A DNA stretch of 64,000 nucleotides from Streptomyces camponoticapitis (GCF_014646115.1 NZ_BMMV01000002.1:385322-449321); one strand, 5' to 3'. Shown: positions 1-9,473, numbered from the stretch's first letter. Numbers and translations are program-made. Notes: a model not told the origin generated them from the sequence alone.

Positions 1-434
1 TGGGCGCGTTCGGTGCACAAGAAGACGCCGGTGCGGGCGAGCGCGGTGAAATCGCTCAGGTCGCGCGACGGTGAGAGGTGGTCGTCGAGCAGGCTCCCGA
101 GGAAGAGGTTGTAGTGGATGCCGGCCACGGTGGAGGTGGCGCCGTCCACCACCGATACCCACTCGTGCAGGGCGGCCAGAACGCGTGGGTCGCGGGCCAG
201 GTGTTCGGGGGCGAACAGCTCTTCGTTCAGGGCCCGCAGCCGGTCGTAGGAGAGCTGCCACCTCTCCTCGACGGAGGCGTCGGTGCGGTGACGGAACAAC
301 TCGGTCGAGATGGCCTTGCGCCAGCGCTCGTGGGAATCGGTGCCTTCGGGGCCGTCGAGGAAGAGCAGTTCGGTCAGCCTGGCGCTGTCGAGGGCCAGGT
401 GGGAGCCGGTTACGGCCTCAGTGATGATCAACAC
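1..434 (-). CDS. acyl-CoA oxidase/dehydrogenase family protein, N-terminal part (runs off window)
   Basis: About 144 N-terminal residues are visible; the gene continues past base 1. The reading contains the segments LHEWVSVVDGATST, GIHYNLFLGSLLDDH and SDFTALARTGVFLCTE. These match my memory of Streptomyces acyl-CoA oxidases, flavoenzymes that oxidise acyl-CoA to the enoyl-CoA. The FAD and active-site regions lie outside the window. The start is uncertain: GTG at 434 and TTG at 431 are in frame, with no clear ribosome site. Bases 435-628 hold no recognisable gene. It is codirectional with the damaged SDR gene, which ends at 629. Confidence 0.72.
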   Translation of the reverse strand, partial: MLIITEAVTGSHLALDSARLTELLFLDGPEGTDSHERWRKAISTELFRHRTDASVEERWQLSYDRLRALNEELFAPEHLARDPRVLAALHEWVSVVDGATSTVAGIHYNLFLGSLLDDHLSPSRDLSDFTALARTGVFLCTERA

Positions 435-628
435 GCCCGAAACAACGACACAACCCTCGAATGGAATCGCCCGCTCGCGAACTGCCCGGCAGAACCGGAG
501 CCGGCTGGACAAGGACGGCGACTGTGCCGGATCATGCCCCCGACCAGCGTCGTCACCCGCACGGGACCGACCGCCTCGAAGGGCCGCCGCACCGGATCTC
601 CTGGTTGAGCGCCGAGTCGGGGCACGGG

Positions 629-1371
629 TCAGGCGGACACCAGTTGCTGGCCGCCGTCGATGTCGTACGTCGCTCCCGTCATGGCTTCGTTGCGCATGAT
701 GTGTACAGCGAGAGCGGCGATGTCCTGCGGGCCGACGACCCGTCGGATGGGCAGCGAGGCGCGGAGTTCTTCCCGCCGCGCTTCGAGCTGTTCGCCCAGG
801 AGCGAGGCTGACAAGGGTGTGTCGACGAATCCGGCGGCGATGAGGTTCACCCGGATCGGCGCCACTTCGAGTGCCAGGCTCGCGGTGAGGGCGGGGAGCG
901 CCGCGGTCAGCGCCGAGGTGACGGCCATGCCCTTGCCGGGGCGCCGGTGCCACCGATGAACAACAGCGTTCCCCCGTCCCGGACCTTGCCTTGGCTGTAC
1001 TTGGCCATCCCGACCGTCATGGCGAGGCGTTCGCCGAAGTGCCGACTGGTCTGCGCCAGGTCCATGTCGGCCAGCGGCGCGTACGAGGGACCGCCGGCTG
1101 TCGATATGACGTGGTCGACGGTGCTGGGGAGTTCACTGAAGAACTGCCGGAGACGCTCGGGGTCAGTCGCGTCGAACGACGTGGTGCTCAGCGGCTGGAC
1201 TTCCTCCGCCGCTCGCTCCAGTCGCCCCGGGTCCCGCCCCACCATGACGACCTGGCCTCCGAGCGCACGGACGTGACGAGCGGTTTCGAGTCCGATTCCC
1301 GAGCTCGCGCCTATCACCACGACGGTTTGGCCGGCCATCTCCTGGTGTTGGTTCGGCTTGCTGCCCGTCAT
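629..1371 (-). pseudogene. SDR-family oxidoreductase interrupted by a frameshift
   Basis: The first frame (1371 down to about 935) has the SDR nucleotide-binding motif near residue 20 (VVVIGASSGIGLETA) and the start of the active-site region, ending in LLFIGGTG. The second frame (about 945 down to 629) carries MAVTSALTAALPALTASLALE, VNLIAAGFVDTP and the C-terminal YDIDGGQQLV. Each half aligns with one part of a normal short-chain dehydrogenase of about 247 residues. The frames join if one base is restored near 935-945, so a single-base deletion is the simplest explanation. It could be a true mutation or an assembly error. The adjacent TetR gene is divergent and may have regulated it. Confidence 0.8.
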
Positions 1372-1600
1372 CAGTGCCTCCCATGATCGGGTCGCGGCAA
1401 CGAGGCGGCGTAGTCCCCAATAGGTGGGCGCTCCTCCGGTCGGAGCTGCCGGATCCTGATCTGCCGGTTTTCGTCGGCGCGCACCCCGGATTCAATACCG
1501 GACCGGCTACGTTCGCGGCCAAGTAGGTCGACGGCGGCCGACAGCCCGGTCGTGAGGCCCCGCCTCAGCGTGTCCGGCCTTCCGAAAGTACCTCGCATGG

Positions 1601-2416
1601 TTGTCCGCCACCACCCGGCACAGGCGTCCCCGCAAGGGTGAGGCCGAGACGGGAGCGGGACAGGACCGCCGCCCGTCCTTGCCGGCCGGGTGGTGGCCGG
1701 GGAGCGGACCTTCCGCAAGTGGGCCGCGCCGCTGTCAGGCGGCCAGGGAACTGATCCGGCAGCGGGGATACAACGCGACCGCCTTCTCCGACGTGCTCAG
1801 GGAGAGCGGTACCTCGCGTGGCTCGGTGTACTTCCATTTTCCCGGCGGGAAGACGCAGCTGGTGATCGAGGCGGCCGAGGCGCACGTCCGCGAACAGATC
1901 GAGATCATCGACAGCGCCGCCGCCCTGGCCGGGTCGGTGGTCGAGTTCATCGATCTCTACGTCACGCTCGGCCGCGACGGCATGGTGTCCAGCGACTACG
2001 CGCGAGGATGCGGTGTCGCTCCGCGGGTCACCGAGGGCGCCGCGAAGGAGTCGGCCGAGGTGAGTGGGACCGTCCGCGGCGCATTCTCGCGGATGACCGA
2101 CAGGCTGGCGTTCCACCTCGCCGCCTTCGGCGTGGAGCAGCAGGCCTCGGCGCGGGGGCTGGCGGAGGCCGTCCTCGCGGGTGTGGAGGGAGCGATGGTG
2201 ACCTCCCGTGCTCTGCGCAGTCCCGCCCCCTACGACTCGCTCCGTACGGTCATGACCATCGCTGCCGAGGCCGCCCGCTTCGACGTGGCGGCGCACCCGG
2301 GGCAGTCGGATGCCACCTCGTCCGATGCCGAGACACCCGCCGACACCGTCCCGGCGGCCCGGCCGGGGCAGGAAGAGGCCTCTTCCGGATCCACGCAGGC
2401 GGGACCGGACGGCTGA
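1601..2416 (+). CDS. TetR-family transcriptional regulator with an odd N-terminus
   Basis: The helix-turn-helix is clear at about residues 45-90 (AARELIRQRGYNATAF, then SRGSVYFHFPGGKTQL). A C-terminal ligand domain of the LmrA/YxaF-like type follows, and the last 50 residues look disordered. The first 45 residues (rich in R, G and P, from a TTG start) do not resemble a normal TetR first helix, which usually begins a few residues before AARELI. The true start could be further in, or the 5' end may be damaged. It lies divergent to the frameshifted SDR gene, the usual layout for a local repressor-target pair. Confidence 0.7.
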   Translation: MSATTRHRRPRKGEAETGAGQDRRPSLPAGWWPGSGPSASGPRRCQAARELIRQRGYNATAFSDVLRESGTSRGSVYFHFPGGKTQLVIEAAEAHVREQIEIIDSAAALAGSVVEFIDLYVTLGRDGMVSSDYARGCGVAPRVTEGAAKESAEVSGTVRGAFSRMTDRLAFHLAAFGVEQQASARGLAEAVLAGVEGAMVTSRALRSPAPYDSLRTVMTIAAEAARFDVAAHPGQSDATSSDAETPADTVPAARPGQEEASSGSTQAGPDG

Positions 2417-2544
2417 GCCCAAGGCGCTTTCCCGGGCCGGAGCGCCGCACCCCGCCGTCTCCACCGGCGGATCCGGAGCGCCGCACGCCCGGAAGCCCGC
2501 GGGGACGGAGGAGTCGCGGAAGTCGGACACGGGAGACCGCGGCC

Positions 2545-3420
2545 TCAGACGGTGTCGAGCTCCCTCAGTTCCGCATCGCTCAGTACGAGATCGACCGCCG
2601 CCGCCGAGTCCCGTACGGTCTCCGGTCGCGTAGATCCGGGGATCGGGATCACCATCGGTGACTTGGCCAGCATCCAGGCCAGGCTGACCTGCTGGGGGCT
2701 CACCCCGTGCGCCTCGGCGATCCGGGCGTAACGGTCGTGTACGGGGCTGCTGCCGCCGGCCGGCCGGGAGACGCCGCGGAGCGGGCCCCAGGCCATGAAC
2801 GCGATACCCATCGCGTCACACCGCTCCAGCTCGGGCTCGCTGGACCGGAACCCGGGGGAGAACCGGTTCTGGACCGCGACGAGCCGTCCATCCAGTGTCT
2901 CGTTGGCGGACTCGATCTGGGCGGGATCGGCGTTGGAGATGCCGGCCATCCGGATCTTGCCGGCGTCGAGCAGGTCACGGACCGCACCGACGGAGTCCGC
3001 GTACGGGACGTCCTTGTCGGTGCGGTGCAGGAAGTACAGCCCGATCGCCTCCACGCCCAGCCGCTTGAGCGAGCCCTCGCAGGCCGCTTTGATGTGCTCG
3101 GGGCGCCCGTTGACCGGCCAGATGTACGGACCGGGGTTGAGATCGGGACGCGTATGGCCGCCCTTGGTGGAGACCATCACCTCGGATCCGCGGCTGTGGG
3201 AGGAGAGTGCCTTGGCGATCAGTTTCTCGTTGTGCCCGAGTTCGTCGTGGCCGGCCAGGTGATAGGAGTCGGCGGTGTCGATGAGGTTCACGCCGGCATC
3301 GATCGCCGCGTGGATGGTGGCGATCGACCGGGCCTCGTCAGGCCGGCCCTCGATCGACATGTTCATGGCGCCGAGCCCTACGGCGCTGACCTCGACGGTG
3401 CCGATATGACGTGTCTGCAT
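2545..3420 (-). CDS. aldo/keto reductase
   Basis: A 291-residue TIM-barrel NAD(P)H-dependent carbonyl reductase. The AKR catalytic set is visible: Asp and Tyr in NLIDTADSYH, Lys in VSTKGG, His in YFLHRTD. The cofactor-binding end reads VIPIPGSTRPE. I chose ATG at 3420; GTG at 3432 is also in frame but sits directly on the AAGG ribosome-binding sequence. The physiological substrate is unknown. It converges on the TetR gene, and its start faces the LacI-like operator at 3633, about 210 bases upstream. Confidence 0.88.
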   Translation of the reverse strand: MQTRHIGTVEVSAVGLGAMNMSIEGRPDEARSIATIHAAIDAGVNLIDTADSYHLAGHDELGHNEKLIAKALSSHSRGSEVMVSTKGGHTRPDLNPGPYIWPVNGRPEHIKAACEGSLKRLGVEAIGLYFLHRTDKDVPYADSVGAVRDLLDAGKIRMAGISNADPAQIESANETLDGRLVAVQNRFSPGFRSSEPELERCDAMGIAFMAWGPLRGVSRPAGGSSPVHDRYARIAEAHGVSPQQVSLAWMLAKSPMVIPIPGSTRPETVRDSAAAVDLVLSDAELRELDTV

Positions 3421-3632
3421 CCTGATGCACACCCTTCGAGCGAAAAGTTCTCTTTGCGGCTTTCGTTCTTCGATCTTAGAGGGCTTATGGACCCCGGCTC
3501 CTTTCGCGGCTCGCCTGAACGTGTGGGCCTGCGCGGGAAAGGGGCCGGACGGCGGGTCTGGCCGAACCGGTGGGCGGGCGCACTCCGGGTCTTGACGGTT
3601 TCGGCTTCGGATACGAAGAATGAGCGTGATGT

Positions 3633-3646
3633 TGACAACGTTGTCT
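3633..3646. promoter_or_regulatory. LacI/GalR-type operator palindrome
   Basis: GACAACGTTGTC (3634-3645) is a perfect 12-bp palindrome with the central CG typical of LacI-family operators, and is close to the TGACAACGTTGTCA form often seen in Streptomyces sugar genes. It lies about 30 bases before the GTG of the Tat-exported discoidin protein. No LacI-family gene is in the window, so the regulator would act in trans. The function is inferred from the motif. Confidence 0.6.
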
Positions 3647-3674
3647 TCGGTCCCGTCCCAGGAGGCGTATCCGC

Positions 3675-6600
3675 GTGAACCACCCCAAGGCCAAGCTGAG
3701 TAGACGACGATTCGCCCAACTGACAGGCGTATCCCTGGCGTTGGCGACGACTTCGTCTCTCGGCGTGCCGTCGGCCGTGGCCGACGGCCGACCGGCCATG
3801 CGTCGCCCGGCCGCTCCCGACGGCATCGCTGACATCTACTACCGCGTACTGCTCACCCATACCCGCTGGTCCGAGACCCAATGGGACGCGGCCAAGGGGT
3901 ACTACACCGCGAAGGACTTCGGCTTCGCCGTCGTCCTCGGCAACGCGCTGCTGCTCACCCGCGGTACGTACGACGCCGAGCGGGCCGGTATCGACGAGAA
4001 GACCCTGCTCTCCCGCACCATCGACACCATCAAGCACTTCGCGGCCTCCAACCGCCTCACCGGTGGCACCGAATGGGGCCGCACCCTCTTCTTCGACACC
4101 ACCTTCCAGCTCTACTTCGTCCTTGCGGCGCGCCTGCTCTGGGACCGGCTGGACAGCGCGACGCGCGACAACGTGGACACGATCGCGCTTGCGCAGGCCG
4201 AGTACACCACCGGTCTCGGCACGGGTGACGACCCCGCGTCGGGAGACTGGACGCCGCGCGGTCTCACCGGCGGATTCGTGGGCGACACCAAGCTGGAGGA
4301 GATGGGCGTCTACGCGCAGTCGCTGGCTCCCGGTCTCGCCTGGGCGCCCGAGAGTTCGGGATACCAGCGGTGGAAGGACGCCTTCGGCAGGTGGAGCCGC
4401 AACGAGACCGGACTGCCGGCCGCCGACCGCGTAAATCCGGCCCTGGTCGACGGTGTTGCCGTCAGCGACAACACCGCGCAGAACCTCTACGACACCTTCA
4501 TCGTCGAGAACCACGGCTCGTTCGGGCCGCACTACCAGTCAGAGCTGTGGCGGACGTCCGGGCGTAACGCCGCGCACTTCGTCACCGCCGGCCGGCCGAT
4601 GCCGGAGGTCCTGACGTCCCAGCCCAATGCCGGTCTCCTGTGGGAAACGCTCCTCCTGGTGATGAGCGACTCGGGTGAGCCGCTGATGCCGATGGTCGAC
4701 GACCGTGAGCACCTCTACGGACGCGACGTCATCCCCGTCGCGTTCCTCGCCCAGGTGGTCGGGGACCGGGCCGCCGCCCGCGCCGAAGCCGCGCTGGCCG
4801 AACGCCTGGAGGCCTACCAGGCGTACCCGCCGGTCAACCGGCTCACCAAGTTCTCCGGGGAACCCAAGTACGAGCCGGAGGCCCGCGCCGAGATCGCCAT
4901 CAGCTATCTGTTGCACGAGTGGCGGGCCGCTCAGGGCAGGGCCGTACGCCCGCTCACGGAGCGGGAACTGTTCGAACGGGCCAGCGGCGTAAGGGACTTC
5001 GGCAGCGGACCGGGTCTCGTCGCGCACCAGTCGCCGGCGGCCTGGGCCGCGGCGGTCAGCAAGCCGGGCTTCGTCAAGTTCGCCTGGCAGCCCGCCCACG
5101 ACGACTGGCTGTTCGCGCTCGGCGGGACCACACCCATGTTCCTTCCCGCGACGAGCGCGAAAGCCGCCGGCCGTTCGGTCACCACGTACAGCGAACCGCG
5201 TGACGGCTTCGACGCCAGCGCCACCCTTCTCACGCTGCCCACGGGCTTCGCGGGTTTCACCACCCTTCCCTCGGGTGATGTCGTCTACGCGACCAGCGGC
5301 ACCTCGGCCGGCGAAGGCCGCCTCGACGTGCACAACTTCACCATGCCCGGTGTCGCCGGTCTCGACGGCGGCCGTACCTACACCGCAGCCGAGGGAACGA
5401 CCACCGTCGCCGCCAAGGACAGCGGCGCCGCGAACCCGCCGCCTGCCCCCGGCGGGCGCACGGACAACACGACCATCACCAGGGCCTCCTACCGGCACGT
5501 GCGGATGCAGGGGATCCTCCCGGACCCGAAGTACGGCTACTCCCTGTACGCGATCGAGGTCCGCGACGGTGCCGAGGGCGCGGACCTCGCCAGGGGTGCG
5601 ACCGTGACCGCGTCGTCCGCCGACGCGGGCAAGGGCGCGGCTCTGGCGGTCGACGGCGACCCTGCGTCGCGCTGGGCCGTGGCTGTCGCGGACCGCACAC
5701 GGGCGGACAGCTGGATCACGATCGACTTCGGACAGGAGCGGGAGTTCGACCGTCTCACCCTGCGCTGGGAGTCCGCCGCGGGCCGTGCGTACGCACTCCA
5801 GGGATCGGCCGACGGAAAGACGTGGACGGACCTGGCGCGCTACCCGAAGGCCGACCTCGTCAGTACCGGTGGCTGGATCTCGGTGGACGGGCGGGCGGGC
5901 CTCGTCGTACGCGGTGGGAAGAACGCCCTCGCCGTCTACGGCGACACGCTCATCCTCTCGGACGGGCCGGCCGAGGCGGTCGTCGTGGAGGGCTACGCCA
6001 ACGGTGGTCCGGCCGAGGTGAAGGCGGCGGCGGGGCGCGAGGCGCCCGGCGCGGGCCATCCCGGCGTACGGGCGAGCACCGCGGGAGGGCATCTCAGCCT
6101 GTTCAACCTGTCGGCCGCGGCGGTGACCACCACGGTGTCCGTGCCGCAGGACACCCGCTCGGTGCGGTTGTACGCGGGCACGCAGACGGTGACGTCCGAC
6201 GGTACCGACTACCGTGCCGAACTCCCCGCCGCCCGCGCGGAGGTGAGGCCCGCGCGCTTCGTTCTGCGTCCGAGTTCGGGTGGGCGCGTCCCGGCGGGGC
6301 TGCACGTCGAGGTGGTCGACGCGGCCACGCTGCGTCTCACCGGGCCTTCCTGCCGTCTGCTGGTCACTCCGGTCGGCGGGCGTGCGACGCACGTCAGCGT
6401 GCGCCGCGGACGCACCGAGCATGTGACCGTGCCCGGTGCCACCGCGTATCCGCTCACCGACATGGCGCTGGGCCGGGTCACCTTCCCGACGGCGCCGCTC
6501 CCGGCGGGCATGTCCGATCCCGCGGCGGCGGTCGACGGTGACCGGCACACGTCCTGGCGTCCCGGGGCCGGCGGCCGCATGGTGGTCGATCTCGGGGAAC

Positions 6601-6830
6601 CGACGGCGATCGGCGAGATCCGGATCAGCTGGACGGGAGGCCGTGTGCCGTCGGCGGAAGCCGAGTTCAGCACAGACGGGCTGTCGTACGAACCGGTCGG
6701 GACCTTCCGTACGAGGGGCCGTGACGCGACGCTCGACGCCAAGGGCACGGCCCGCTATGTCGCCCTCCGGATCCGGGACCGGGCCGGTCACGACGCGCGT
6801 GTGGTCTCGCTTTCCGTGCTGCCCGCCTGA
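3675..6830 (+). CDS. large Tat-exported protein with two discoidin (F5/8 type C) domains, probable carbohydrate-active enzyme
   Basis: 1051 residues. GTG start with AGGAGG at 3660-3665. The twin-arginine signal SRRRFAQLTG is at residues 9-18, followed by a hydrophobic run. Residues about 45-450 are helical and aromatic-rich (YYRVLLTHTRW, HGSFGPHYQSELW, PMVDDREHLYGRD) and look like an (alpha/alpha)-toroid of the polysaccharide-lyase kind. A beta-rich middle follows. Discoidin-like carbohydrate-binding modules lie at about 615-725 (AVDGDPASRW) and 930-1051 (AVDGDRHTSW). The catalytic family was not identified. A LacI-type operator upstream supports sugar-responsive control, and a strong terminator follows. 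It probably acts outside the cell on a polysaccharide. Confidence 0.7.
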   Translation: MNHPKAKLSRRRFAQLTGVSLALATTSSLGVPSAVADGRPAMRRPAAPDGIADIYYRVLLTHTRWSETQWDAAKGYYTAKDFGFAVVLGNALLLTRGTYDAERAGIDEKTLLSRTIDTIKHFAASNRLTGGTEWGRTLFFDTTFQLYFVLAARLLWDRLDSATRDNVDTIALAQAEYTTGLGTGDDPASGDWTPRGLTGGFVGDTKLEEMGVYAQSLAPGLAWAPESSGYQRWKDAFGRWSRNETGLPAADRVNPALVDGVAVSDNTAQNLYDTFIVENHGSFGPHYQSELWRTSGRNAAHFVTAGRPMPEVLTSQPNAGLLWETLLLVMSDSGEPLMPMVDDREHLYGRDVIPVAFLAQVVGDRAAARAEAALAERLEAYQAYPPVNRLTKFSGEPKYEPEARAEIAISYLLHEWRAAQGRAVRPLTERELFERASGVRDFGSGPGLVAHQSPAAWAAAVSKPGFVKFAWQPAHDDWLFALGGTTPMFLPATSAKAAGRSVTTYSEPRDGFDASATLLTLPTGFAGFTTLPSGDVVYATSGTSAGEGRLDVHNFTMPGVAGLDGGRTYTAAEGTTTVAAKDSGAANPPPAPGGRTDNTTITRASYRHVRMQGILPDPKYGYSLYAIEVRDGAEGADLARGATVTASSADAGKGAALAVDGDPASRWAVAVADRTRADSWITIDFGQEREFDRLTLRWESAAGRAYALQGSADGKTWTDLARYPKADLVSTGGWISVDGRAGLVVRGGKNALAVYGDTLILSDGPAEAVVVEGYANGGPAEVKAAAGREAPGAGHPGVRASTAGGHLSLFNLSAAAVTTTVSVPQDTRSVRLYAGTQTVTSDGTDYRAELPAARAEVRPARFVLRPSSGGRVPAGLHVEVVDAATLRLTGPSCRLLVTPVGGRATHVSVRRGRTEHVTVPGATAYPLTDMALGRVTFPTAPLPAGMSDPAAAVDGDRHTSWRPGAGGRMVVDLGEPTAIGEIRISWTGGRVPSAEAEFSTDGLSYEPVGTFRTRGRDATLDAKGTARYVALRIRDRAGHDARVVSLSVLPA

Positions 6831-6860
6831 CTCCCGCGTCGGGTGATCTCGCCGAGCGGG

Positions 6861-6897
6861 CAACGACGGCCACGGCACCTCGCCGTGGCCGTCGTTG
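6861..6897 (+). terminator. strong intrinsic terminator hairpin
   Basis: A perfect 16-bp stem (arm CAACGACGGCCACGGC at 6861-6876 and its complement at 6882-6897) with a 5-base loop, 31 bases after the stop of the discoidin-domain gene. There is no T-run, which is normal in this group. Confidence 0.85.
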
Positions 6898-7040
6898 GGC
6901 ACGCGGGACGGCGGAGGCGGCCGAGCGGAGACCACCGCCGACGCTGGGGCTGATGGACGTCACGTCCGACCACGGCTGCGGTGTCAGTCTGCTGAAGTAT
7001 GGTCCCCGCCACCGCACACCGACTGTGAGGACCAAGAGAA

Positions 7041-8549
7041 TTGACTGGCCTGTCCGCTTTCCCGCTGCCCTTTCATGCTTCGCGTTCCATATCGTTCGCG
7101 ACACCCCGAACCTTGCGGGAACTTCAGATGATGGAGTGCAGCTCACACATTCGGGAGAAGCCCGGGTGGTTCGACAAGATGAACGATGCCGGCATCCGCG
7201 ACAGGTGGAAGCGAGAAGCGATCGCGCAGGGCCTCACCGAAGCGCAGGTTCGATATGTGCTTGCCGAACTCCCGCATTACGCCGCACTGCGGGACGCGCG
7301 AACCGGCGTCGAGGTGTCCGCCGTCGACGGGGTGTGGCACTCGGACACCCTGGTCGACGACGCGCTGCGATCCCGGCTGCGCGAGGCGGTCCGGGTTCTG
7401 GAACAGGTCCCCGAGGCAGAAAGGGACTGGCATCCCGGGTCCGACGGCCAGGTACTGGACCTGGTTCATCCCTCTCTGTTCTGCCTGGTGAGAGAGGCCG
7501 GCGGTGCGCACGAGCGGGCTTGGCAGAACCCGACGGACCGTTATACGAGGTACGAGTTCTCGGAGAGATTCCAGTGGCTGCCCACGGACGTCGACGTCAG
7601 TGACGACGGCGATGTCTCCTTCCGTTCGTACGTCAACAACGTCCACCCCGAGACTCATCGCGAACTGGCGTCCGTCCTGCCTGACTTGTTCGCGCGCATG
7701 CGCCCGCTGCTGGAGAACGTGCTCACGGATCTGCGTCATCCGCGACCCCTGCGGATCGAGGCCGATCCCTTCGGGTGGTACGACCCGGAGCCGGAGCGTC
7801 CGGACAAGTCCTCCTACGGTGATGACGGGGCCTACGCGGAAGCCGTCCGTGCGTGGGACGAGGCCCACGACCACTGGTGGGAGAACCGCCGCCCGGTCAT
7901 CCCGGACGCCCCGGCCTTCACCCCACCCGAGTCGCCCGCCGAATCCGCCCGGGTCGACCTGCGCGGCCGCCGTCTCCAGGTCATCGTCAAGCTCGCCACC
8001 ATTCATCTCACCCCGGACAAGCCCGAGTACGCCGGTGGTTCCTGGCATGTCGAGGGGATGATGAACGAGCGGATCGTCTCGACCGCCATCTACTACTGGG
8101 ACAGCGAGAACATCACCGAAAGCAGGCTGAGTTTCCGCGCGGCACTTGACGACCCGGACTACGAGCAGAGCGATGACAACGGCCTGCGCGAGGTCTACGG
8201 CCTGGAGGACGAGGACGCTCTGAACCAGACGCTGGGATCGACGTCGACCCCGGCGGGCCGCTGCCTGGCGTTCCCGAACATCCTGCAACACCGCGTCGGC
8301 TCATTCCGTCTCACGGATCCCGCCCGACCGGGACATCGCAAGATTCTCGCGTTCTTCCTGGTCGACCCGTCGGAACGGATCGTCTCGACATCTGATGTGC
8401 CACCGCAACAGCCATGGTCCGACACCTCGACCATGACGCTGGAACAAGCCCAGAACTACCGCGAACAACTCATGCGGGAACGCAAGTTCTTCGTCGACGA
8501 ACACAACGAGCAGCTATACGAACGAGAATTCTCCCTCTGCGAGCACTGA
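7041..8549 (+). CDS. DUF4246 protein, 2-oxoglutarate/Fe(II) oxygenase-like
   Basis: 502 residues from a TTG start. The early segment TPRTLRELQMM and the stretch from KLATIHLTPDKPEYAGG to SENITESRLSF match the DUF4246 family, which I know mainly from fungi. A plausible iron-binding triad is visible: His336 and Glu338 in WHVEG, and His417 in QHRVGSFRL. Arg433 in GHRKILAFF is a possible 2-oxoglutarate anchor. The double-stranded beta-helix oxygenase role is inferred from these residues; substrate and product are unknown. The full family-like N-terminus is present, so the TTG start is reasonable. No obvious partner gene adjoins it. Bases 8550-8709 hold nothing recognisable. Confidence 0.75.
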   Translation: MTGLSAFPLPFHASRSISFATPRTLRELQMMECSSHIREKPGWFDKMNDAGIRDRWKREAIAQGLTEAQVRYVLAELPHYAALRDARTGVEVSAVDGVWHSDTLVDDALRSRLREAVRVLEQVPEAERDWHPGSDGQVLDLVHPSLFCLVREAGGAHERAWQNPTDRYTRYEFSERFQWLPTDVDVSDDGDVSFRSYVNNVHPETHRELASVLPDLFARMRPLLENVLTDLRHPRPLRIEADPFGWYDPEPERPDKSSYGDDGAYAEAVRAWDEAHDHWWENRRPVIPDAPAFTPPESPAESARVDLRGRRLQVIVKLATIHLTPDKPEYAGGSWHVEGMMNERIVSTAIYYWDSENITESRLSFRAALDDPDYEQSDDNGLREVYGLEDEDALNQTLGSTSTPAGRCLAFPNILQHRVGSFRLTDPARPGHRKILAFFLVDPSERIVSTSDVPPQQPWSDTSTMTLEQAQNYREQLMRERKFFVDEHNEQLYEREFSLCEH

Positions 8550-8709
8550 GCCTTTTCTGTCCTGAATACATGCGGGTCAGAAGGTCGGAAGGTCAGGAGG
8601 GTGTGGACGGCCCGGAGGACGGCGCCGACGCGGCGGGTGGTGGATGAGGTCCCGGCGGACTTGACGTGGGCGTGGGCGCCCCGGCGGCAGCGGTCGGCCG
8701 CCGGGTTCC

Positions 8710-9096
8710 TCAGGTGTCGTCCTCGATCTTGATGGCCTCCCTCAGGCTGTGCACGGCCGTGCCCGGCTTGCCTTCCTGCGTTTCGAGGAGAGCCGCCGCG
8801 ATGGCGTCCAGCTTCAGCTGGATGGCGTGCTCCGCGCGTCGCTCGGAGTTTTTCAGCAGGGCAAGCAGCAGCAGCGTCACGGCGGTCATCGACTCGCCGG
8901 CGAGCAGCAGCCAGGTCACGTCGAGCTTGGCGAAGTGCGCGCCGATGACAATGCCGACGAGGACCATGCAGACCCCGAAGAATGCCGGTGAGCTGGAGAA
9001 GTTGGAAGCGTACTCCGCGAGGCGGGCGAACCGTCCGGGTCTGTCCCCGCCACGGTCCGCGGGATGTTGAAGCGTCATGCGCCCGACCGTACACAC
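8710..9096 (-). CDS. low-affinity iron permease family membrane protein
   Basis: 128 residues with two transmembrane segments (about 38-58, FFGVCMVLVGIVIGAHF, and 63-83, WLLLAGESMTAVTLLLLALL). The conserved tail LLKNSERRAEHAIQLKLDAI is characteristic of the Iron_permease (PF04120-type) family. The GTG at 9096 has GGAAAG five bases upstream; ATG at 9078 is an alternative. Many bacterial members are only this short core, so actual iron transport is uncertain. Confidence 0.8.
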   Translation of the reverse strand: MCTVGRMTLQHPADRGGDRPGRFARLAEYASNFSSSPAFFGVCMVLVGIVIGAHFAKLDVTWLLLAGESMTAVTLLLLALLKNSERRAEHAIQLKLDAIAAALLETQEGKPGTAVHSLREAIKIEDDT

Positions 9097-9209
9097 GTTC
9101 TTTCCACGTCGGCGTCCGGGCCTCCCCCAGCCGTGAACGCGCCCTCATGCGCCCGCCGGGGAATTACGGGACAGCCCCCACTGGCAGGCTGTGCCCACGG
9201 ACATGGAGG

Positions 9210-9445
9210 TGCTCAGCGCCGATGACTACGAGTCGGTGCATCGGGCAAGCCGAGGTGTGGCGGCGCGGTACGGGATGGGTGGTGGCGGATCGTCTTGCCC
9301 GCGTGTACGTCTCCTTCGACGCCGAGCCCGGCGAGCAGCGTGACGGACTCGTGCTTGCGGCCTCTGTGGACCGTGCGACGTCCGCGACCCGTACCGGCAG
9401 CTACGGGTTGACATGCCTGTGGGGCGGACCGGTTGTTGCCCGGTC
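9210..9445 (-). pseudogene. remnant of a MOSC-domain protein
   Basis: On the minus strand the reading HESVTLLAGLGVEGDVHAGK matches the N-terminal signature of small MOSC-domain (molybdenum cofactor sulfurase C-terminal) proteins. The frame then departs into an R/P-rich reading and stops at 9213. No catalytic Cys region follows and no good start precedes it. It is a short decayed fragment, not a working gene. Confidence 0.5.
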
Positions 9446-9473
9446 CGCCCCACACATGCTGTGGCTCGACGCG

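Noticed and set aside
4539..6935. A long minus-strand open frame (798 codons) opposite the discoidin-domain gene
   Set aside because: No recognisable domain, arginine- and glycine-rich composition, and the plus strand encodes a signal peptide and two discoidin domains.
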